In this document: positions 57,851 through 64,000 of the stretch, one piece after another | Layout of the letters: every line of letters starts with the position of its first letter | How positions within the stretch are numbered: the first letter of the stretch is position 1 | NCBI GenBank assembly: GCA_022842325.1 | Contig: JALHPU010000018.1 | Location: 1 to 64,000 of the forward strand | Direction: 5' to 3' | DNA: 64,000 nucleotides | From: Sulfuritalea sp. | Lineage (GTDB): Bacteria > Pseudomonadota > Gammaproteobacteria > Burkholderiales > Rhodocyclaceae | The notes under the pieces: generated by a model | What the model was told of the DNA's origin: nothing | Database searches by the model: none | What the model saw: only the letters and a program-made list of their open reading frames with translations | Position numbers and translations under genes: made by a program

Positions 57851-59209
57851 TTGAACGTCGTCATTCTCGCCGCCGGGCAGGGCAAGCGGATGCGCTCCGA
57901 CCTGCCCAAGGTATTGCATTCGCTGGCGGGTAAGGCCTTGCTTGGACACGTCATCGACACGGCGCGCGAGCTTGGCGCCGAGCGAATCTGCGTGGTATAT
58001 GGTCATGGCGGCGAGCAGGTGCGCGAAGCGCTGGATGCGCCCGACCTGAGCTGGGCCAAACAGGAACCCCAGCTCGGCACCGGCCATGCGGTGCTGCAGG
58101 CCATGCCGGCCACCGTTGCCTGCCCGCGAAGCGGCATTCCAGGCACGCAGAGCGAGTCAGCGCCGACCGAATCTTCAACCCTCGTGCTGTACGGCGATGT
58201 GCCCCTTACCCGCCTCGCCACACTGAAACGCCTGATCGAAGCGGCAGGCGACGGCGCCCTGGCGCTGCTTACCGCGCATCTCGATGATCCGCATGGCTAT
58301 GGCCGCATCGTTCGCGTCGCGGGCAAGGTCACGCGCATCGTCGAGGAAAAGGATGCCGACGATGCCGAACGTGCAGTCAATGAAATCAACACCGGCATAC
58401 TCGTCGCCCCCACCGCCGCGCTGGCACGCTGGCTGCCGACCCTGGGCAATCGCAACGCCCAGGGCGAGTACTACCTGACCGACATCGTCGCGCTGGCGGT
58501 TGCCGAAGGCATGCCGGTAGTCACGGCCCATCCGGATGCTGCCTGGGAAACCGAAGGCGTCAACAGCAAGCTGCAACTCGCGGCGCTGGAGCGCGTGCAC
58601 CAGCGCAATGTGGCGAACGCCCTGATGGAGGCCGGCGTCACGCTGGCCGATCCGGAACGCATCGATGTGCGCGGTGAGCTGGTTTGCGGGCGTGACGTCA
58701 GCATCGATGTCAATTGCGTGTTCGAAGGCCGCGTGGTGCTCGGCGACGGGGTGCGCATCAAGGCGAATTGCGTGCTCGAGGATGCCGTGGTCGGCGCCGG
58801 CAGCGTGGTCGGCCCCTTCGCGCGCCTGCGTCCCGGCACCGAACTCGGCCGCGACGTGCATGTCGGCAATTTCGTCGAAGTGAAGAATTCGAGCATCGCC
58901 GACCACTCCAAGGCCAATCACCTGGCCTATCTCGGCGATGCCACGATAGGCAGCCGCGTCAATGTCGGCGCCGGCGCCATCACTTGCAATTACGACGGCG
59001 CCAACAAATTCCGCACCGTGATCGAGGACGATGTCTTCATCGGCTCCGATACGCAACTGGTGGCGCCGGTCACCGTCGGTCGCGGCGCCACGCTGGGCGC
59101 CGGCACCACGCTGACGCGCGATGCGCCGCCGGACCAGTTGACGGTTTCGCGCGCCAAACAGGTCTCGGTTCCCGGTTGGAAACGACCTGTCAAAAAGAAA
59201 AAGGACTGA
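57851..59209 (+). CDS. glmU: GlmU, GlcN-1-P acetyltransferase / GlcNAc-1-P uridylyltransferase
   Basis: A bifunctional 452-residue enzyme making UDP-GlcNAc: an N-terminal pyrophosphorylase domain ([23 protein letters not shown]) and a C-terminal left-handed beta helix with hexapeptide repeats and the [11 protein letters not shown] active-site segment. The start is TTG (NVVILAAG in frame). Residues about 86-108 ([20 protein letters not shown]) form an extra Ser/Pro-rich loop just before LVLYGDVP; part of the DNA there resembles the dispersed repeat. Confidence 0.95.
   Translation: MNVVILAAGQGKRMRSDLPKVLHSLAGKALLGHVIDTARELGAERICVVYGHGGEQVREALDAPDLSWAKQEPQLGTGHAVLQAMPATVACPRSGIPGTQSESAPTESSTLVLYGDVPLTRLATLKRLIEAAGDGALALLTAHLDDPHGYGRIVRVAGKVTRIVEEKDADDAERAVNEINTGILVAPTAALARWLPTLGNRNAQGEYYLTDIVALAVAEGMPVVTAHPDAAWETEGVNSKLQLAALERVHQRNVANALMEAGVTLADPERIDVRGELVCGRDVSIDVNCVFEGRVVLGDGVRIKANCVLEDAVVGAGSVVGPFARLRPGTELGRDVHVGNFVEVKNSSIADHSKANHLAYLGDATIGSRVNVGAGAITCNYDGANKFRTVIEDDVFIGSDTQLVAPVTVGRGATLGAGTTLTRDAPPDQLTVSRAKQVSVPGWKRPVKKKKD
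58156..58172 (+). repeat. Degenerate dispersed-repeat copy inside glmU
   Basis: AGTCAGCGCCGACCG matches the start of the repeat, but the ACGGCG end is absent. It lies within the extra loop of glmU. Confidence 0.35.
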
Positions 59210-59212
59210 GCC

Positions 59213-61042
59213 ATGTGCGGCATCGTCGCAGCCGTTGCCGCGCGCAACATCGTTCCGGTACTGATCGAAGGCCTGACCCGGCTGGAATATCGCGGCTACG
59301 ATTCGGCCGGCCTGGCGCTGCTCAATCCGACCCTGACGCGCCTGCGCAGCGTCGGCCGCGTTGCCGAACTGGCGGCGCAGGCGGCAGGCCAGGTCGCTCA
59401 CCACGGCATCGCCCATACGCGCTGGGCCACGCATGGCGTGCCTTCCGAGCGCAACGCGCATCCGCACGTGTCCGCCGGGCTGGCGGTGGTGCATAACGGC
59501 ATCATCGAAAACTACGCCGAGCTCAAGCAGGAACTGCTGGCCGTCGGCTATGTATTCACTTCGGATACCGATACCGAAGTCATCGCCCACCTGATCCAGC
59601 ACTCCCTGAAGTCGTCACCCGACCTGTTCGCGGCCGTGCGCCTGGCGACCGCGCGCCTGGTCGGCGCCTATGCGATCGCCGTGCTGCAGGAGCGGGACGA
59701 CCGCATCGTCGTCGCCCGCCACGGCGCGCCGCTGCTGCTGGGGCTGGGCGAGGATGGCAACTATGCCGCGTCGGACGCATCGGCGTTGCTGCAGGTGACG
59801 CGGCGCATGATCTATCTCGAGGACGGCGACGTCGCCGAGCTCAAGCGCGATGCGGTGCGAATAGTCGGCGCCGGCGGTACGGCGCTGGACGTTCCCGCCG
59901 ACCGTCCGGTGCATGAAAGTATGCTCTCGGCCGACGACGTCGAACTGGGCGACTACACGCACTACATGCAGAAGGAAATCTTCGAGCAGCCCCAGGCGCT
60001 GGCGGCCACGCTGGAGATGATCGGCGGTGCGCAGACCCTGAGTCCCAACCTGTTCGGCGTCGCCGCACCGGAGATGCTGGGCGGCGTGCGCTCGGTGCTG
60101 ATCCTGGCCTGCGGTACCAGCTATCACTCCGGCCTCGTCGCGCGCTACTGGATCGAGCAACTGGCGGGCATCCCCTGCAGCGTGGAGATCGCCAGCGAAT
60201 ACCGCTATCGCGTCTCGGTGCCGAATCCCGAACAACTCGTGGTGGCGATTTCCCAGTCCGGCGAGACCGCCGACACGCTGGCCTCGGTCAAGCATGCCCG
60301 GGCGCTGGGCATGGGCCGTACGCTGGCGATCTGCAACGTCGCCGAATCCGCCATCGTGCGCGAATGCGCGCTGCGCTTCCTGACCCGCGCCGGGCCCGAG
60401 ATTGGCGTCGCCTCGACCAAGGCCTTCACCACCCAGCTGGCAGCCCTGTTCCTGCTCGCGGTGACGCTGGCCAAGCAGGCCGGGCGGCTGAGCTCCGAGC
60501 AGGAAGCCGGGCACCTGAAGGCCTTGCGCCATTTGCCGGTGGCGGTACAGAAGGTGCTGGCCCTGGAGCCCGAGATCAAGGCCTGGGCGACGCGCTTCGC
60601 CGACAAGCAGCACGCCTTGTTCCTCGGTCGCGGCCACCACTATCCGATCGCGCTGGAAGGCGCGCTGAAGCTCAAGGAAATCTCCTACATCCACGCCGAG
60701 GGCTATCCCGCCGGCGAGCTCAAGCACGGCCCGCTGGCGCTGGTGGACAGGGACATGCCGGTGATCAGCATCGCGCCCAACGACGCGCTGCTGGAAAAGC
60801 TCAAGTCCAACCTCAAGGAGGTCGCCGCGCGCGGCGGCGAACTCTACGTCTTCGCCGACGCCGATTCGGCGGTGGATGCGGACGATGGCGTGCACGTATT
60901 GCGCCTGCCCGAGCATTACGGCCTGCTGTCGCCGGTGCTGCACGTGGTGCCGCTGCAGTTGCTCTCCTACCACGTGGCGCTGGTCAAGTGCACGGACGTG
61001 GACAAACCGCGCAATCTGGCGAAGAGCGTAACGGTGGAGTGA
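59213..61042 (+). CDS. glmS: GlmS, glutamine:fructose-6-phosphate aminotransferase
   Basis: A 609-residue enzyme making glucosamine-6-phosphate. The N-terminal glutaminase starts MCGIVAA with the nucleophile Cys2 and contains [16 protein letters not shown]; two SIS domains follow (CGTSYHSGL and [16 protein letters not shown]). It begins 3 bases after glmU. Residues about 217-224 (IVGAGGTA) match a dispersed-repeat copy in the linker region before the SIS part. The 3' end is partly duplicated downstream (61136-61180). No glmS ribozyme-like leader is seen. Confidence 0.96.
   Translation: MCGIVAAVAARNIVPVLIEGLTRLEYRGYDSAGLALLNPTLTRLRSVGRVAELAAQAAGQVAHHGIAHTRWATHGVPSERNAHPHVSAGLAVVHNGIIENYAELKQELLAVGYVFTSDTDTEVIAHLIQHSLKSSPDLFAAVRLATARLVGAYAIAVLQERDDRIVVARHGAPLLLGLGEDGNYAASDASALLQVTRRMIYLEDGDVAELKRDAVRIVGAGGTALDVPADRPVHESMLSADDVELGDYTHYMQKEIFEQPQALAATLEMIGGAQTLSPNLFGVAAPEMLGGVRSVLILACGTSYHSGLVARYWIEQLAGIPCSVEIASEYRYRVSVPNPEQLVVAISQSGETADTLASVKHARALGMGRTLAICNVAESAIVRECALRFLTRAGPEIGVASTKAFTTQLAALFLLAVTLAKQAGRLSSEQEAGHLKALRHLPVAVQKVLALEPEIKAWATRFADKQHALFLGRGHHYPIALEGALKLKEISYIHAEGYPAGELKHGPLALVDRDMPVISIAPNDALLEKLKSNLKEVAARGGELYVFADADSAVDADDGVHVLRLPEHYGLLSPVLHVVPLQLLSYHVALVKCTDVDKPRNLAKSVTVE
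59863..59884 (+). repeat. Dispersed 22-nt repeat, copy inside glmS
   Basis: It starts AGTCGGCGCCGG and ends GTACGGCG. It encodes VGAGGTA in the linker before the SIS domains. Confidence 0.75.
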
Positions 61043-61135
61043 TGCGTGCGCCCTGTGCGTCCCGCGGTTTGCAGTGCAGGCTGACCGGCGCAGCCGGTTA
61101 AGCGAGCCCGTCTCATCGGCGAGCGGCCGCAGCTA

Positions 61136-61180
61136 CAAACCGCACAATCTGGCGAAGAGCGTAACCGTGGAGTGATGCGT
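61136..61180 (+). repeat. Duplicated glmS 3' end
   Basis: Forty-five bases including the last codons and stop of glmS (61003-61047) recur at 61136-61180 with two differences, 133 bases downstream. The sequence between is short and holds no gene. This is the type of scar left by integration or excision at a conserved gene end. Confidence 0.75.
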
Positions 61181-61247
61181 TGCCCGGTTCGGCCTATTAC
61201 TTTCGCTGGATTTACATGATCGGCACAGGTGCGTATCATTTTTCCGC

Positions 61248-61487
61248 ATGACAAATCCAGATGAACCGGCGCCGACGTCCTGCATGATTTCGACTTGTCC
61301 ATCCTGTGCGGCGCAGCCTGCCAGCGCTCTGGAACTGAATGCCGATTCGTGGGTGGTTTCCTGCAACGATTGCGGACTTGTCGGCCCGATAGCCGAAGAT
61401 CAGGCGCAGGCCATTGCCAGTTGGAACCTGCGACTGGCAACGGCGACAAGCTCCGGCGTGATGCGGAAAACCATGCCGGGCATATAA
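61248..61487 (+). CDS. Lar-like zinc-ribbon protein
   Basis: A 79-residue protein with a treble-clef or ribbon pattern: TCPSCAAQP (about 16-24) and VSCNDCGLVGP (about 37-47), and the Lar-type ending EDQAQAIASWN. Relatives include the restriction-alleviation protein Lar and many phage or plasmid zinc ribbons. DNA or protein binding is likely, with no enzyme activity suggested. It sits just after the duplicated glmS end, which together suggest past mobile DNA at this spot. A good terminator follows. Confidence 0.72.
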   Translation: MTNPDEPAPTSCMISTCPSCAAQPASALELNADSWVVSCNDCGLVGPIAEDQAQAIASWNLRLATATSSGVMRKTMPGI

Positions 61488-61529
61488 GCTTCCCGCTTCC
61501 TCCTCCTCCTGCTGATGAAAACAGCATTG

Positions 61530-61556
61530 ATGCCGGCCTCGCGCCGGCATTTTTTT
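61530..61556 (+). terminator. Rho-independent terminator after the Lar-like gene
   Basis: ATGCCGGC and GCCGGCAT pair around a 5-base loop and run into seven T's. Confidence 0.85.
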
Positions 61557-61730
61557 GTCTTCCGGAAGCGTCGGCATTGGCCTGCCTCGCCGGAAATCTT
61601 GTCGACGCACTTGTTGTGGCGGTGATGTATCCAGTATACTGAAATCGACAGGCAGCACGGACGCTGGCGTACGCCCCACGATCAGCGCCCTGAGGAAATA
61701 AAAAAGCGGGGCGACATTGGAGGATGAGGC

Positions 61731-63122
61731 ATGACCGGGAAACCATCCGGCGTACCTGTGATTGCCGATCTCGGCACGATCATCGAATGGCTCGACCAGC
61801 GCGGACGCCTGGTGCGCGTGCGTTCCGAAGTCGATCCCGTACATCAGCTGGCCGGCGTCGCGGCAAAGTTCGAGGGCGGGCCGCGCGCCGTGTTGTTCGA
61901 GAAGGTGAGGGGCTCGCCCTTCCCGGTGTTCACCGGCCTGTACTGGTCGCGCGCGCTGCTCGGCGAGCTTTTCGGCAAGCCCGAGGCGAGCCTGCCGCAA
62001 CATGTCGCCGAGTGCATCCGCGACTGGCAGCAGCAGCCGGTGGCACCGGTGGTGGTCAGGACCGGCCCGGTGAAGGAGGTCACCGAGGAACAGGTCGACC
62101 TCGCCGTGCTGCCGGTGCCGACTCATGCCGAACTCGATGCCGGACCGTACTTCGACGCTGGCGTAGTGATCACCAAGGATCCCGAGACCGGCATCCGCAA
62201 TGCCTCGATCCAGCGCTTCCAGGTGGTCGGCAAGGACCGGCTGGCGATCAACATCGATGCCGGGCGGCACCTGGAACTCTGCCTTGCCAAGGCGACGGCG
62301 CGCACGCAGACACTGCCGTTCACGCTAAACATCGGCGTCGGTCCCGGCCTGCACTTCGCCGCGGCGGCGCCGGCCGAGGCGGCCCCCTTCGGTACCGACG
62401 AACTCGGCATTGCCAGCCGCTTCCACGGACGGCCGCTGGAGTTGGTCGCCAGTTCGCTCACCGACGTCGAGATGGTGGCCGACGCGATGTTCGCCCTCGA
62501 ATGCGAGATCATGCCCGGCGAGGTCCATGCGGAAGGGCCCTTCGCCGAGGTCACCGGTTACTACGCCACGGTGGCGCCGCGGCCGCTGGTGCGCGTGCGG
62601 CGCATCCACCGCCGCAGTCGGCCGGTGTTCCAGACCATCATCTCGGGCGGCGAGGTGTTCAACTCGGTGGGCCTGCTCGGCGAAGCCAACGTGCTGGCCA
62701 TGCTGCAGAAGCAGGTGCCGGGCGTCAGGGACGTTTACTTCTCGCACGGCGGCTGCGGTTTCTACCATGCCGTGGTGCAGATCGCGCAGAAGCGCGCGGG
62801 CTGGGCCAAGCAGGCGCTGATGGCGACTTTCGCCGCCTTCCCGCCGCTGAAGATGGTCACCGTGGTCGATGACGACGTCGACATCCGCAACCCCGGCGAC
62901 GTCGAATGGGCCATGGCCACCCGGCTCGATCCGAAGCACGGCATCCTGGTCGTCGACAATGTCTTCGGCCACGGCCTCAATCCGACCTTTCCCGACTACC
63001 TCGGCAGCAAGGTCGGCTTCGACGCGACACGGCCCTTTCCGCACACGCCGAATTTCACCCGGGCCAGAGTCAAGCCGGCCAGCCTCGACGGGGTCGATAT
63101 CGACGTGCCCGAAATCAGGTAA
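61731..63122 (+). CDS. UbiD-family prenylated-FMN decarboxylase
   Basis: A 463-residue protein of the UbiD family of (de)carboxylases using prenylated FMN. The conserved E-P-F-E pattern (EGPFAEVTGYY, about 265-275), the RIHRRSRPVFQTII stretch and the C-terminal DYLGSKVGFDAT are present. Family reactions act on aromatic, acrylic or heteroaromatic acids. It is unlikely to be the ubiquinone UbiD, since it sits next to a TRAP uptake gene and is shorter than that group. With the hydroxycinnamate-type cluster at 9-15 kb it may process an aromatic acid. A separate UbiX is needed and not in the window. Confidence 0.85.
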   Translation: MTGKPSGVPVIADLGTIIEWLDQRGRLVRVRSEVDPVHQLAGVAAKFEGGPRAVLFEKVRGSPFPVFTGLYWSRALLGELFGKPEASLPQHVAECIRDWQQQPVAPVVVRTGPVKEVTEEQVDLAVLPVPTHAELDAGPYFDAGVVITKDPETGIRNASIQRFQVVGKDRLAINIDAGRHLELCLAKATARTQTLPFTLNIGVGPGLHFAAAAPAEAAPFGTDELGIASRFHGRPLELVASSLTDVEMVADAMFALECEIMPGEVHAEGPFAEVTGYYATVAPRPLVRVRRIHRRSRPVFQTIISGGEVFNSVGLLGEANVLAMLQKQVPGVRDVYFSHGGCGFYHAVVQIAQKRAGWAKQALMATFAAFPPLKMVTVVDDDVDIRNPGDVEWAMATRLDPKHGILVVDNVFGHGLNPTFPDYLGSKVGFDATRPFPHTPNFTRARVKPASLDGVDIDVPEIR

Positions 63123-63183
63123 AACAGCAGCATGACAACCGCCGCGCGGCCGGCCGCACGCGCAAACAGATGGAGGAGACAAC

Positions 63184-64000
63184 ATGAACCGTCGCAAATC
63201 GCTTTCCGCGCTTACCGCCACACTCACCGCCGCGCTGGCCGCCGGTTTGTTCGGCCTGCCGCAGGCCGCATCCGCCGCCGAGGTCACGCTGACCTACGCC
63301 TTCTTCGCCCCGGCCAAGACCTTCCCGGCGCGGCAGATGACGCACTGGGCGGAACAGCTCGCCAAGCGCACCAACGGCAAGGTCGACGTCAAGACCTTTC
63401 CCGGCGGCACGCTGCTCGGCGCCAAGGAGATGTATGACGGCGTCACCAAGGGCGTGGCCGACATCGGCCTCGGGTCACCGTCCTACGACCCGGGCCGCTT
63501 CCCGCTGACCTCGGGTGTGGCGCTGCCGGTCGGCTTCACCAATGCCACCCAGGCCAGCCGCACGCTGTGGGCGCTGACCAAGGAATTCAAGCCCAAGGAA
63601 TACGAGGGCTTCAAGGTGATCGCGATGTTCACCACCGAGCCCGGCTTCATCCAGACCAAGACCGCGGTGCGCAACGCCGCCGACCTGGCCGGCATGAAGC
63701 TGCGCGCCGCCGGCACCGGCGTGCCGGTGCTGAAAGCTCTGGGCGCGGCGCCGATCGGCATGCCGATGCCGGAAGTGCCGCAGTCGGTGCAGACCGGCGT
63801 CATCAATGGCACCATGACCTCGCGCGAAGTGCTGCAGGACTTCAAGCTGGCCGAGTCGCTGAAGTTCGTCACCGACTACCCGACCGTGGTAGTGGCTTTC
63901 GCCGCGGTGATGGACCAGAAGAAGTGGGACAAGCTGCCGGCCGATGTGAAGAAGGTGATCGAGGAACTCGCCGAGGAAATGCCGGGCTGGACCGGCAACT
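63184..64000 (+). CDS. TRAP transporter solute-binding protein, 3' end outside window
   Basis: The start is at 63184 behind GGAGGAGAC-type bases. A signal peptide (about 1-31, ending SAA) is followed by the DctP-like periplasmic fold: YAFFAPAKTFPARQMTHWAEQL, FPGGTLLGAKEMYDGVTKGVADIGLGS and TKTAVRNAADLAGMKLRA, in the usual order. The frame runs to base 64000 (about 272 codons) and continues outside. It would deliver an organic acid to DctQM-type membrane partners. The ligand may be the UbiD substrate by position, 61 bases downstream. Confidence 0.9.
   Translation, partial: MNRRKSLSALTATLTAALAAGLFGLPQAASAAEVTLTYAFFAPAKTFPARQMTHWAEQLAKRTNGKVDVKTFPGGTLLGAKEMYDGVTKGVADIGLGSPSYDPGRFPLTSGVALPVGFTNATQASRTLWALTKEFKPKEYEGFKVIAMFTTEPGFIQTKTAVRNAADLAGMKLRAAGTGVPVLKALGAAPIGMPMPEVPQSVQTGVINGTMTSREVLQDFKLAESLKFVTDYPTVVVAFAAVMDQKKWDKLPADVKKVIEELAEEMPGWTGN

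Noticed and set aside
61731-63122. UbiD of ubiquinone biosynthesis
   Set aside because: It is shorter than the usual ubiquinone UbiD and sits with a TRAP gene instead of ubiquinone or ubiA/ubiX genes, so only family level is claimed.

Overview
The window looks like a chromosome segment of a high-GC betaproteobacterium, most likely a Rhodocyclales/Sterolibacteriaceae-type aromatic degrader. The evidence is the core gene order pilMNOPQ-aroK-aroB-dgt-gltB-gltD with mrcA, cyaY, lptM and lysA diverging from it, the betaproteobacterial HslV N-terminus, and a CoA-dependent aromatic-acid gene set. The taxon is an inference from gene content only.

Layout. 1-8.3 kb: a truncated STAS-domain protein, hslV-hslU, an AEC carrier, an HD-domain protein, two small redox-type proteins (C_GCAxxG_C_C and DUF302), a c-type cytochrome of the SHP/DUF1924 type behind a perfect FNR-type box, and a DUF1615 lipoprotein. 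8.3-14.9 kb: a MarR regulator divergent from a feruloyl-CoA-synthase-like ligase, a crotonase, a deleted SDR dehydrogenase remnant, two tandem 4-hydroxybenzoyl-CoA-type thioesterases and an acyl-CoA dehydrogenase, together an aryl/arylpropenoyl-CoA catabolic cluster. 15-30.6 kb: an accessory island, visibly richer in A+T, bounded by two diverged copies in opposite orientation of one regulatory module (LysR / Rnk-GreA / Fis-like / DUF2934 / small winged helix / YdcH-DUF465). Between the copies lie a CorC/CNNM protein, a Kef-antiporter fragment, a serine hydroxymethyltransferase-BenE transporter operon with a divergent MocR regulator, and a DEDDh exonuclease; just outside the second copy lies gdhA. 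Each module copy carries one broken gene: lysR in copy A, the DUF2934 gene in copy B. 30.6-35 kb: a scarred zone with an arylamine N-acetyltransferase, an iorA 5' fragment cut by an IS481-type remnant, two copies of a ~140-bp repeat and an ankyrin lipoprotein. 35-61 kb: core genes, namely an RND pump with its adaptor, lysA-lptM, cyaY, mrcA, the type IV pilus assembly operon, the shikimate genes, dgt, glutamate synthase and the UDP-GlcNAc genes glmU-glmS. 61-64 kb: a Lar-like zinc ribbon, a UbiD-family decarboxylase and the start of a TRAP solute-binding protein.

Sequence-level signals. A 22-nt GC-rich repeat (core AGTCGGCGCYGR, ending ACGGCG) occurs at least ten times, both between genes and inside hslU, the CoA ligase, the acyl-CoA dehydrogenase, lysA and glmS, and I found no copy in the 15-31.5 kb island. 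Two intergenic spacers (3.0 and 12.9 kb) share a family of hairpins. The 3' end of glmS is duplicated about 130 bp downstream. gltB has a promoter followed by a terminator-like hairpin just before its start. No tRNA, rRNA or CRISPR array was seen.
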